Source: Gonatopus flavifemur
Lineage: Eukaryota; Arthropoda; Insecta; Hymenoptera; Dryinidae
Assembly: GCA_018340375.1 (NCBI GenBank)
Contig: JAFFJZ010000007.1
Location: 21,736,001-21,800,000 of the forward strand
Direction: 5' to 3'
Length of the DNA: 64,000 nucleotides
Shown: positions 33,710 through 44,955 of the stretch, piece by piece
Numbering within the stretch: position 1 is the first letter of the stretch
Layout of the letters: the number at the start of each line of letters is the position of its first letter
Notes under the pieces: generated by a model
The model's input: the letters and a program-made list of their open reading frames with translations, nothing else
Database searches by the model: none
What the model was told of the DNA's origin: nothing
Made by a program: the position numbers and the translations under genes

Positions 33710-33838
33710 TAAGCGGGGTTTGAAAAAACGCTGGGTTTTTTTTGTAAAAACCTGACCCAAGCCGGATTTTTTCGGGTTTTTTTGTACAATTAGGTAGATT
33801 TTTGGGGCTTTACTGGGTTTTTTGGGTTTTATGTCTTT
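33710..33838. repeat. GGGTTTTTT word-array
   Basis: gggtttttt, cgggttttttt and aaaacctgacccaa words recur in about 130 bp. It looks like the interior of a word-array MITE; the ends are not clear. Confidence 0.45.
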
Positions 33839-33984
33839 TTTGTAATTTGGCAGTTTGGTTATTATTATCAGGTTGATATCCTTTATAGTTTTGATTAATT
33901 TCATAGCTCTGTAGATTTGAAATCCAAATTGATTGTTCGTTCATATCACGGTCTCCCATCTCATATGACACACGAGGAATTCTT

Positions 33985-34155
33985 TTTCAAGAATATGAAT
34001 AGAATTCTTGCGGAACTCTTTTCGAAGTTATGAATTCATGAAGAATTATGAAAATGTTCTATTCCACTAACATCAACGAGTTCTTCTGAAACCCTTTTAG
34101 ATCGTTTCATTGCTTTCAAGGAACTCGTCGATGTCAGTAAAATAGAGTTCACTCT
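33985..34155. repeat. GAATTCTT words and a foldback around caacgagttc/gaactcgt
   Basis: aagaattc/gaattctt words are followed by an inverted pair: ttctattccactaacatcaa with cgagttc, against gaactcgtcgatgtcagtaa with aatagag. It is non-coding. Confidence 0.5.
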
Positions 34156-34179
34156 TTCAGAGGTCTTGATGAGTCCATC

Positions 34180-35400
34180 AGTTCACTGAGAAAAAAATAA
34201 AAGTGCCATCAACCACCTAGTGTAGTTGAAAAATTTTTAAGTGAATCAATGAATTTTTCGTTGAAACGACTTGGAATTTGTAGAATCAACTACAACACGT
34301 TTCATTGTTTCAAACCTATCACTTGATTGTATGAACCAACGCGAATGAAATTCAAGGAATCAGAAAGAATTCTATTCAAAATCGCAAGTTGTTGAGTCAA
34401 CCTCCCAAGCAAGAAGTGAATCAACTCACGTGAACAGTTGCATGAACAAAAAATGTTTCCGTTTACAAACTTCAGATCATTAATTGAATGAAAATAATTG
34501 ATTATTCCAATTGATTCGATTGTTTGATTCAATGATACACCAGGAACTAATCAACATTATTCTCGAGTTCAGGGTATTCAGATGTCCAGTTGATTGTTTT
34601 TTTTGATATATCCACAAAACATGACCACAGCATTTGCTTGAAAAGAATTTTACTTCCGTATTCATTCTACATATTTCTCAATCTCAGGAGATATTCAATA
34701 GAAATAAATTTCAAAAGACACACTGAAGTATTTTATAACAATGTCTTTGAAATTGGTTTTGATTTCTAATGACGAATGACTTGCATTCTGTGTCACGAGA
34801 ATCGTATATCGTCGTATAGCTACGTCAGTTAAAGCGTGAATTTGATGAGGTTAGGTAGGCACGTAGGTAGGTAGGTTCGATTCTCGATTAGGGCTCCAAA
34901 CTCTCTGTTCTGACTGACAACCCGCTGTACTTCTTTATCCGCCGTTGGTGGAGGAGAGAGAGTCTTCATCATCGGTAAAAGAACTCCTCTTCCATTAAAT
35001 GGTTTGTGTAATCGAAATTTTTTATTTGTTTTTCCTCGTTATTTGTACATTGGAATCAAATACTATTGGATTCAATGAACTTTTTTGGAAATTTATTGCA
35101 ACCGAGTGTAGAATTGATTCAACGACTCTTGAAAAACGATTGAAAAGAAAATCTGAGTGGATTCAGAAATTTAAAAACTTGGGATCAATTGTTACGTGCA
35201 TTTGACACAAAAAAGTAAGATAGTATGTCAAGCACATAATGAGTCTAAACAATTCTGTATCGTTTTATGTCAAATGTATTAAGATGCTTGACGGAACCAA
35301 TTTTTCATTGCTTCAACCATCCACGTAGTTGATTCAACGGAGTCGGCCAACTTGGTGAATGATTTAATTCAACTTGTTTTTCACATAATCATCTGATTCT
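34180..35400. repeat. dispersed TTGATTCAA words, with a CpG-containing patch at 34.8-35.0 kb
   Basis: Starts cactgagaaaaaaataaaag. Words such as ttgattcaa, gttgagtcaac and gttgattcaac recur at both ends (34.2-34.6 and 35.1-35.4 kb). The middle, 34800-34990, is less AT-rich (ggttaggtaggcacgtaggt) and has a donor-like atcggtaaaag near 34975; it might be an untranslated exon, without proof. Confidence 0.35.
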
Positions 35401-35857
35401 CACTGGACAACATGGAAAATCATGGAAATACACATATTATAGAAAGTGAAACAAAGATATTAAGATTTTACTTCAATATCATTGATTGAGGATTTGTTTG
35501 AAATGAAAATATCCGCAGAGATGTTATCAATTTGATGATTCATGAAGACAAATTCAACATGTGCAAATCACGTTTTGTGAGGATGCAAATAAAAGAAACC
35601 AGGACATTTTGATGTTTCACAAACATACATGCGACCTTTTCAAAACGCCACAAAACGTTTTTGAAACATTTCATTTGTGACGAGGTATGTTTTGTGAATG
35701 TTTACAAAACATCTCAGTGCTGTCTGGGTTTTGGATTAGTCCAAAATTGTCCGATTTGAACCCGATTCCCCACCCTCAAAAATCGTTTTTTTTTCGAAAA
35801 ATGGCCGCCATTTTATTATTTTTGAATGAAAACAAAAATATCCCAATTCATGCGATA

Positions 35858-36227
35858 CACGGAGAGAAAAACTTTGCTGACGCAGCAAATCGAGGTATTA
35901 TATATAGAATAGCAAATTTTTTTGCTGACCTAGCTAAAAATTTGCTATAACAGCAATCGTGTTAGCTACGACAGCAATTTTTTAGCTGTGGCAGCAAAAA
36001 ATGTTTGCTCCGCCAGCAAATTTTCAGTATTATATATAGAATAGCAAACAAATTTTGCTGGGATAGCAAACATTTTTTGCTGCCACAGCTAAAAATTCGC
36101 TGTCGCAGCTAACAAGATTGCTGGAACGGCAAATAGTTTGCTGTCACAGCAAAAAATTTGCTGCTCTGGCAAAAGGAACCCAGCAAAAGTAGATTTCGCT
36201 GCCACAGTGAATTCCTTTTTCTCCGTG
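35858..36227. mobile_element. AGCAAA/TTTGCT word-array element, copy 3 (best preserved)
   Basis: A 370-bp element flanked by TA at 35856-35857 and 36228-36229. Ends are cacggagagaaaaactttgc and cctttttctccgtg. The interior is a chain of about twenty tttgct/agcaaa and agctg/cagct words, typically tttgctgNNNcagcaaa, plus two tattatatatagaatagc spacers. It has the same length as copy 2. It is non-coding and predicts consecutive local hairpins. Confidence 0.92.
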
Positions 36228-36419
36228 TAGGCACTTCAATAAGGAATGATCTGCCATTTTTTTTTTAGATCGTTCGGTCGCCCCAAATCACTCTCACCGT
36301 CATTTTTTGGTGTTTTTTTTGTTTAAATTAGTATCATGGAAAAAAGTTTTTGTTCATCTGAAAAAGAATTTTTTTGTAATATTCAATGTTCAATAAACAT
36401 ACCTACAAATTTTCAAAAC

Positions 36420-36960
36420 GATATCTCATTTTTTGATTCCTCGTTTAGAGGGAAGCTTTGTGATCGTGTCGAGGAGCCGAAAATTTTTTTGTCTCGAAAT
36501 TAAAAATCTCTTAGACCAAAATATTCCTCAGAATTCAGGGAATAATTTTGTTACCGTGTCTGTTTGTCTGTTTGTCTGTGTGGCTGTAGCCCCCTCTAAG
36601 TTTCGGACGCGCATATCACCCGTTCTGCTTATCCGATCGTTTCGACATTTTCATCACAGTTGTGGACTAGGGTGATAGTGGTCCCATATAAGTTTCAACC
36701 TGATTCATTCAGAAGAATTGGGTGCATGAGAAGAACTCTGACAAAAAATGAACATTTTGCGTACGCGTGTATCTTTGCTTCCTATTATCCGAACCCGATC
36801 AAACTTGAACCACGTTGTCGTCATGATCCGACAGTGGTCCCATGTAAGTTTCATCCCAATCGGCTGAAAATTGTGGAAAATTTTTGTTTCGCGATTCACA
36901 TTATTTGACAATATCTTGAAAGCATGCCTTCCCCATGTCGGTATTATCCAAATGCCATGA
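36420..36960. repeat. dispersed non-coding repeat with TGTCTGTTTGTCTG motif
   Basis: Contains gtgtctgtttgtctgtttgt (36556-36575) followed by phrases such as cccatataagtttcaacctg that recur in diverged form within the block (cccatgtaagtttcatccca near 36839) and at about 37.26 kb. It resembles the block at 28.7-29.15 kb in inverse orientation. Family unknown. Confidence 0.45.
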
Positions 36961-36968
36961 CACTTGTA

Positions 36969-37069
36969 CAGTAGACTCTTTGTACGTGTCCTCCGACCTC
37001 TCTTTCTAACTTTCCGGCATGTGGAATGTTGAAAAGAGAGGTCGGTGGACACATTCGGAGAGTCTACTG
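36969..37069. mobile_element. pogo/Tigger-like MITE, 101 bp, TA duplication
   Basis: The ends cagtagactctttgtacgtg and its inverse are flanked by TA (36967-36968 and 37070-37071). CAGT ends with a TA duplication fit the pogo/Tigger branch of Tc1/mariner. The arms pair ccgacctctcttt with aaagagaggtcgg. It is non-coding. Confidence 0.8.
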
Positions 37070-37071
37070 TA

Positions 37072-39273
37072 GTATAATCAGTTTACGGGGGGTTAGTTGT
37101 ATGGTGTGAATGTCAAACAAATCGGAATTGAAGGAAGAGAGTGGTAAGCACTGAGCTTCGTAACAAAATTTGAAAATTTCGTAAACATCGTTAACATGCG
37201 GATAACTTCCGTTTCTATCATCCAATTGTCATGAAATTTCCACCACAGCTTTATGCAGTGTTGATCGCAGTCCTATATAAATTTCAACCTGATTCTCTAA
37301 GAAAAACGGGACAGGGAAAGAAAACATGTATTTTTTTTTCAACACAAACGAGGAAGCCATGTGCCAATTGGCAGTGTTTTTTCTATGAGAAAAAAGATTT
37401 GAAAAAAAATTTTTCTTCAAAATCTCAACTAGAAAGACCCCTTAATTGCATTAAAATCCCCAGGACGTTTGGATGAACTCGAATTTGGAATTTTTGATAT
37501 GAATTTATAATTAAGGTTAAGGATAATTCAGGGATTCCGTGTACCAAAATTCTGACAGTTCTGTGTAAGTTATTCCAGTGGTATAATACTCGATGTGAAT
37601 TCCCTCTCGAATTCAAATACATGGTCTACCTTTTCATGTCAATATTATATGTACATACTTACATTCCGTGTGTAACAACAAATTTCATTGCAGAACGATA
37701 CTGATTAGTTTCTGTGTTTATGATATCTCTGTTGAATACTTTTAATTGAACATTCATATTTTACGTCAATGAATAGAGTTATTCACAAAACTTAAAGATT
37801 TCTTTTAAAGCAGGCTTTGTGGATGAGGGGTGATATTTTTCCTCACAAATTAAAAATGGTTTCCAACCATCTTCAGCATCCTTGAATAATATATCTTTCA
37901 AAATATGAATTTCCAACAATTATGAGCCTTGTTCCTTCTTCCACCGAGGAAAGGGATATAGTTGAATATTAGACAGCTAGGAAATTTAGACACTGTGAAT
38001 AAAATTTTAGTTGAACCAAATCAATTTCATTTGTTACAGCTCAAGTGTTGTTTCTTCACTTGAATTATTATTTTATTCATATTCCAGAGAAGTAGACTTT
38101 TATTTAGCGGAAGTAAATAAATTTTAGTTGCCGCAGCTTTTAGGTACTTTCTTTTAGTGTTTGTCGAAAAAAATTAAAAAATCCATTCATTTTTATATGA
38201 TTAAATCTATGAATTTCTGTACCTGTAAATTACGATTAGCCAAAATAGCAAAATTTATTTTTCACGTCAGAGGAAACAGTTGTTAAAATTTGGATATCGA
38301 ATTTTGTGTTATGAAAACCAATCACATCATCCGATTCGAATAATTCTGAATTTTCTAAAGAATGAAATTTCCATCCCTTCGGATAGTTAGAAATCGAAAT
38401 CGAATCCGGCGAAGTTTTTCAAGTGCAAGCTTAGCTATTAATTAACCTCGACCAGAATACAGACCATATTTCAAAGTTTCAATGAGGCTTGGTTATCGCT
38501 ATGAAAAAAATTATGGATGCATTTGAATACATCATTTCATTGAATTCTAGACTGCAATAGAATTCTTTCATGCGATGAATAATTGTTCATGTAATAACCG
38601 CATATATCATTTCTTTTTCTTCCTTCCCAATGAATATCTTTCAAATGAGGTCTCTCTAGACTTTCATTGAAACAGCAGGCTAATTAGTTGGGATGAGTTA
38701 CATTTCACACCCTCTCTCATCCACGTCACGCATTGGTTGCTTTCCTTCGTTTTGAACTAGACTGAAGCAAAAGAGGGGGAGTATAAGGGGTATGAGGGTT
38801 GATAAGCCATATTACCAAATTTGATTTCGTCTCCCGTAACTCCTATCCATGGAATACAGCGAGGGGATATATTGTCGATAACAACCAACTCGACGACACC
38901 GACTACGACGACGCTTAATAAAATTTTCCGGACGATGGGTAAATCGCCCCCAGGCTTCTACTACGAGAAATCTTGGAAAAAAGACGATCTCGTGTTTCCC
39001 GTTGACGCCAAAGATGTTCAATGTTTTAGAGAATCATCAAACTACAATGGAAAAATCGTGTTTTTTGCGGATATTTATGTCAGTTAATTTCTGTGTTACC
39101 TGGATCTTTTAATACCAATGTCAATAAATTATCTTGAAAAACATAAATTTGAAAAGGAGAAAAGAACTATGTTTTGTTGCAATAAAAATGTGTTTGAAAT
39201 TTGTAAACCATAATAGAACATCGAAAAGACGACAACCCTGAATTGAAACTCTTTTCTACTTTTAAAATGTATA
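37072..39273. other. no gene recognised
   Basis: An 88-codon frame at 38821-39087 lies in a locally CpG-richer stretch (38830-39020), but the opposite strand is open too and no domain is seen. The rest is featureless AT-rich DNA. Confidence 0.3.
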
Positions 39274-39378
39274 CACGGAATAAAAGAATTTGTTGATACA
39301 GCAAATCGTGGTATTAAATATAGAATAACAAATAATAATATCTCGATTTCCTGCATTAAAAAATTCGTTCTCTACATG
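39274..39378. mobile_element. internally deleted AGCAAA/TTTGCT element (105 bp)
   Basis: Begins cacggaataaaagaatttgt, continues gatacagcaaatcgtggtat and ataaatatagaata, then jumps to an inverted end (aaaaaattcgttctctacatg). Flanked by TA on both sides (39272-39273 and 39379-39380). A shortened relative of the 370-bp family. Confidence 0.7.
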
Positions 39379-39380
39379 TA

Positions 39381-41115
39381 GCACCTAAAATATAGGTGCC
39401 AAAAATATTTTCTCCAGTCAAAACTCACCGTGTTTTTATAATTGAATAGGAATGTTTGAAAATGAGAAAAATTCATTTCGAAAATTCTACTCAGAAAGTG
39501 GGTATGCTGAATTTGAAATATTATTTTATCAGTGAAATTGTATTTCACCTTTATATTCGACTCACCTTGGCCATGATTATTACGTCTGATCCACTAAAAA
39601 AGGGCGGTGAAAAAGCTATAAATGATCATGTCACCAGATGTTATAAAAGGATAGAATTAGTGGAGAGGTGAATTCAAATAGGGAAGTGACTCACCCAGCA
39701 GCTGGAGTTGAAGGCATATATGAATAATTTCAACACTTTTTATTCCCACCACACGCGATCAATTTGATAATCGCAACAATAATACAAATTCATAATTATA
39801 AGATCATAAGTTACACGAAAACTTGAAATTAAATGCTTTTCGCTGCGGAGGAAACTACGATACTTTACGGTACATCCTCTTTTGTGCGGCTGCTAACTCG
39901 TGTCTGAACTATCCGCTTCAATACCTCGAATAGCCCAAGTCTTGAAAGATCATAAGAAACTTCTAAAACATGTTTCACGTAATACTTCTGAGTATCGTTT
40001 TTTAGTGAGAAAATTCACACCTTCTGTACTTTTCGTGATTTTCCTCGACAATTTTTGTCCTGATTTTTATTATCGGTGCGTCCTTGACACTCAAAGAATT
40101 GTTTCGACAGTACTTCAAATGATTCTCAATTCCTTTTATTTTTGCGTTATTTATTTGTTCTCTCGTAGCGCTTCGATGAATGAGAACTTTCGTCAAGTTG
40201 AAATTATAAGGTTGCGCAAAGGAGAGCTCATAAACGTCTGCTTTACTTTATAAGTTTCGTATACCGTTAAAACTCCGCTGTCGGCCTAAAACTCGTCTGT
40301 AGCGGGAACGCATAAGTAAATTCGATTTAATAGCACAACTTCGACCGTACATCACGATTAAAGTAAAATCGACTACTTCCCAAGAGAGTTACTTGTTGAA
40401 AAAGAGGAAAATTTTCACGCCTGGTGCTATAATACATTCGATATATGGGTGTTGAGAGTTAGAAAATTTGTGATTCCACTCTTATATTCTTCTTTCGATT
40501 GAAATCTCATATTCCATTTGAAATGAAGATTGATTTATTTGATTTTGATGGGAATTGAATATGCGACGAGAGTCATGAGCGTCGGAAAGTTATCTGTTAT
40601 ACATGCGGAGAGGAAAATAGTTCTTCCATGAGGTATTGAAATGAGTTGTCACCTGTTCGAAAAGTCATAATAATAATCGGGTTGTTGAAAGCAATCTCTT
40701 TTTTGGCTGATCTGTGTTGAATTATTCGTCACGATAGCCGCGATACCACAAAAATAAGGTAACTGTCACAGGAAAGATTGGGTCTTTATTAAGCGAAATT
40801 TTAGAGGGTGACATTTATATAGCGTGAAATGTTGTTATATCATAGCCACACTGTTGGGAGATGACTGAATTTCAATGAAATATGAAATTTGAGAATGTAT
40901 TTTTAAGGCGATCACAGGATTCAAAATTTTGAAAAATTCAAGGGAAAATTGAGAAAATATGCTTATTTTGTTTTTAGATTTGTCATCAAAATAAATAAAT
41001 TCCTATTAAGAATAATGAAGTTTGATCAAACTCACATAAAATATGCTATGAAACTTTAGTTGAACTTTTTTTAACAGCGTGATACACAGCTATGGTGGTA
41101 ATAGTTACTTCAGCT
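39381..41115. other. no gene recognised
   Basis: The 117-codon frame at 39900-40253 starts only with GTG and has no recognisable domain. No matched-end element was found. Confidence 0.3.
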
Positions 41116-41710
41116 CAGAGCTGGGTAATATTTGTGGGAACTTTATTCCAAATCTTATTTTAAATAAACCGTTTTGTAGAATTGAAATAAAATAGTATTT
41201 CAAATAAGAAGAGAAATTTCAACAAATGAAATATTTTTTTTTTATAGTAAGAAACATAAAATAAAATATTTTATTCTCATAATCTGAAGCTAAAGCATAA
41301 AATGAATACTTTATTCCTTGTCTATCTATTTTACTGTGTTGATAAACATATATGAATTGAGAAAGTATTGCTCACAAAGATTATATCATATGATTTCTGA
41401 TGATTGAAAATTATATCTTTTGATAAACGATTTCATGAAGAACTATATGGACTGTATATTTATAATGAAAAGAAAAAATACTTTGTTGAACATTCCAATC
41501 TCCAGCACTGACATGTTTATTTTGAATAAAACTGTCTGACTGTTTGAAATACTATTTTAAATTATTTCTACAGTAACTCAAATATTTTATTCCCAAAAGT
41601 ATAATTTTTCAAACGAATGAAATATTTTATTTTGAAAAATCTATATACTATTTAACGTTAATGAAAATATTTATTATTTGAGTTGGAAAATAGTATTTTA
41701 TCCAGCTCTG
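41116..41710. mobile_element. hAT-like MITE of AAATATTTTATTT words
   Basis: 595 bp with ends cagagctgggtaatatttgt and attttatccagctctg. The flanks cttcagct and cttcaact agree at 7 of 8 positions. The interior is rich in aaataaaatag/ctattttattt words in both orientations. It is non-coding. Confidence 0.7.
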
Positions 41711-44320
41711 CTTCAACTGTATCAGCAAAAGAGAAAAATCTGCCTAAAACTTCTTAAGAATATTTTTTAAATTTCATAATAAAATCTTGAATTCAATAAT
41801 AAAATTCTTAATATTAAGAATGCTCTTCTCAATTTCAATATATATTTGTGAAATTGAATAAACAATTGTTACCTCTCAGAAAGACATTTTGAAATTTCAT
41901 CATCAATATTAAATTTAAGAACTATTATCATATTCAATATGGAAATATGATATTCCATAAAGAATTTCGTATTAAATTCAAAAATTGTCCTAACAGTGGA
42001 CTGAACATTTAATTGCTGTCATTACGAATCTTTTTTTTGCGCGCTGTACCTCGAGAAGGTACAACAATATATTCGAACTTTTGTTCTGCGTGAGAAATCA
42101 ATCAATCTTCTTCCCTACGTTGTGAAACATATCAGTATGTTGCCATCCTATGAAAAGTTTGAATTTTAAAAAAAAATACACTGAGTCGATAATTAAATGC
42201 GTATACGAAAGTTTTACGTACAGCAATATGAGTAATAAGATTGATATGTACGGGAAGAAAATTCAGTCGAGAGTAAGGTGATTTGAATGACGATGAAAAC
42301 TTTCAATGAGAAACATAAAAACTTTGAACCCATCTGTCCAAGTTTCCCATAATTCAAAGTATTTCATGAAATCATACGATCACTCGATTAGTTTCCAAAA
42401 TTAATATTCAGGGGATGGAATGTAATCCCATCAACTGATATCACTCTTGGCGCTTTCGAGGATCAATACACATATTTGACAGTTCATTTGCTCACCTTTC
42501 AACATTAAAATTATATTCGTGAATTTGAGACAAGCGGAGGAAAAGAGAGGACGAAGAAAAAAGGGAGGGAGCTATACGAAATTAATAAGATTTGTTCTCA
42601 GTCATGAAAGTTATATTTTCATCATCAATTATTTCGCTGAGAGTTATCAAACTTGAGATGTTCATGATAGTCCTTCGTATAAGTTGGAAATAATCCCTAG
42701 AAATTTTGTCCCTTTTCTACAGCTATTGTGAAATAATAACAATTATCCAGCGTGGAACGCATTGTTGTTCCTTGAGAGTCTGATCGATACCCGTTGAGAA
42801 GTTTTCCCTCTTAACGAGTTTTTAATAACTTGCAGGCACATTTCCATAAAAGTGATGTAACAAGCTCTACGAACTTTCGACGCTTGAAATGAGGATATAC
42901 AAACTTCAAAATCCAGCCCCGTTATGTTTATTACAAATCCATCTGTTGAATTTCAAGCTTTGGATCCACAGTTGAGTTTTTATTATGCTCTTCCCATTGC
43001 TTCTGAATTGAAATTTCAATATATTTCTTGGGAATCTTGTTCTTCTCATTATATGATTGACAGAAAACGGTGAATTATCAATTGAAAAGTGAATGTAAAT
43101 TGGGAATCTTTTGATCTTTCAGATATGATGCAGTATCGATACGCAAAACTTGTAGTTATTCAAATTATTGTTGCGGATTAAAATGTGATCGATCATTACG
43201 AAATCTTTGTTCCCTCCCAGTTTGGGTAACATTCATTGGCACTCGCAATATTTCGTCTTGATTGGTGCCTCTTATCTCGTGGGAAATTCTCAGTCAATAA
43301 ATGCATTGATAGCTTCCTGATTCATTACAAGTTCTTTATCTCAAATTAAACACCCTGGTGAAAAAAGTTTATCTGAAAATTTATCTGTATTTCATTGCGA
43401 AATTCTGAATCTCACTGAAAAACACTGAGAAAACTCAAAACAATCTGAAAAACTCTGAAAACCTATGAAAACTTTTTCAAACTCTGAAAAATCTTACAAA
43501 ATTCTAAAAATCTCTGAAAAATTTTGAAAAACTCTCACTTATTGGGCACATTTTTCCATTGAAAATTTTTCTGAGAATCACTGAGACTCTCTACGAAACT
43601 ATGAACACCTCTGAAATCCCCTGAAAAACTCTTCACTGAAAATCTCTGCAAATTTCAGTGATTTTCAGCAAAATTTTTCCATTAGGTCTTACATCAGGAG
43701 TATCATTTGTGGAGGTCTCGAATGGGTTATTCAATAAATATAAGACATAAGACTACACTTTTGAATTCATGCTATACAGAATTCTCAAAAAATAACTGAA
43801 CCTCAATTCAAACCTGTACAGTGAGACAAAGAATGATGCACTCAATTATCAACGACACTTGGGTACGGTCAAACATAATGAGCAATTGAATATCAATATG
43901 AATTAACAACTACAATACGCAAATTCATTGACCCAATTGAAGCAATTATTTTAAATGCATCTCTGACAATTCTGTCGCTTGGAGAAGTAAACTGTACTCT
44001 CGAATACGTTTGTCGTTAAGTACATGTATTGATCAGAAGTTCAAAACTCCTTTCTCGACCTGGTCCCTATGCGCCTTTGAAGTAAAGAGTGCGAAGTTCA
44101 CAATACGACCCTCTTTATATATCACACATTCGCGATGAAATGTTGTACGAAACATGGATGGCGAGAAGGACATCTGCCTGGTGCTCTATACATAACGTTT
44201 GACGTTATACAATACGTAACTATTGTATTTCTCTTATGATGATTCATGGAAACATATCTGTCCATCGTCGAATCAACATTTCATACCACTCAATACGGTG
44301 CATTATAAAGTGATATGAAT
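41711..44320. other. no gene; CTCTGAAAA word-array at 43.35-43.68 kb
   Basis: Bases 41755-41990 are rich in aagaat/attctt words. Bases 43355-43680 repeat ctctgaaaa, actctgaaaa and ctgagaatcactgag-type words many times. Otherwise featureless. Confidence 0.4.
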
Positions 44321-44324
44321 TTAT

Positions 44325-44690
44325 TTTAGTTCAGTTTATTTACGGGATATACCATTTAATTTACAATAACATGATTTACAAACCAAGGCAGCTACAAATG
44401 TGGAAAAAAATCATAGTACAAAGTGCGATATAACATATATCTTCAGACCAACATATGATTAATCGAAAATGCGTAACTTCAAACGTAGCAAATGAAACAG
44501 AAAAAACAAGAGACTACCGAAACAAATAAGCTTGGAGGCGGGGTCTGAAGGAGTGTAACGAGCCTCCAAACAAATGCAGCTGAGCAAGGTGTTTGTTCGC
44601 ATTGTCACACGAACGGTGAATAGGATCGGAGTAACTGAGATTTGTGCGAAATAGGCGAGTTCGAAAAAGTCTGGTGCTGCGGACGATTGG
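44325..44690 (-). pseudogene. jockey/CR1-like LINE 3' end, decayed
   Basis: On the minus strand a frame of about 50 codons ends at a stop near 44530 and reads SYSDPIHRSCDNANKHLAQL then HLFGGSLHSFRPRLQAYLF. This matches the C-terminal pattern of the LINE at 26.85 kb (YGYSDPVNRIS and a following LF...LR..L). It is followed by about 200 bp of 3' untranslated sequence ending in an A-rich tail near 44325. Severely 5'-truncated. Confidence 0.65.
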
Positions 44691-44697
44691 TGTTTCG

Positions 44698-44955
44698 GTC
44701 TTGTCTCATCTCGTCTCGTCTCGCCGAGACTGACCGGATCTCGATCATGATTTAGTCTCGGAATTTATACATCTCGTCTCGGTTTCACTTCTGTCCCGAA
44801 AAAATCAGTATCGTCTCGGTCTCGAGTCGAGATTCTTGGTCTCTACAACACATTATTCGTTTCGTTGGGATTCTAGCCATCGTCGAGACTCTCGGCTTGA
44901 CAGGTATCGTCTCGGTCTCGAAAAAAAATTGTTATATAGTCTCGTTTCGTATTGG
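44698..44955. repeat. TCTCG word-array
   Basis: tctcgtctcg, ctcggtctcg, cgagac and gagtcgaga words recur in both orientations over about 260 bp, abutting the LINE remnant. It is non-coding and probably a MITE interior; the ends are not certain. Confidence 0.55.

Noticed and set aside
34855..34876. ggttaggtaggcacgtaggtaggtagg as a telomeric (TTAGG)n remnant
   Set aside because: Only one TTAGG is present; the rest is GTAGG/GTAGGTAGG, so it is a short microsatellite-like tract.
16509..36227. CRISPR-like look of regularly spaced AGCAAA/TTTGCT words
   Set aside because: Word spacing is irregular, the words alternate in orientation and are shared with variable spacers across copies; flanking transposon genes and LINEs show eukaryotic DNA.
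38821..39087. 88-codon plus-strand frame
   Set aside because: Opposite-strand frame equally open, no domain, threonine run from (ac)-rich text. Not enough to call an exon.
39900..40253. 117-codon plus-strand frame
   Set aside because: Starts only with GTG, no recognisable domain, base composition like the surrounding non-coding DNA.
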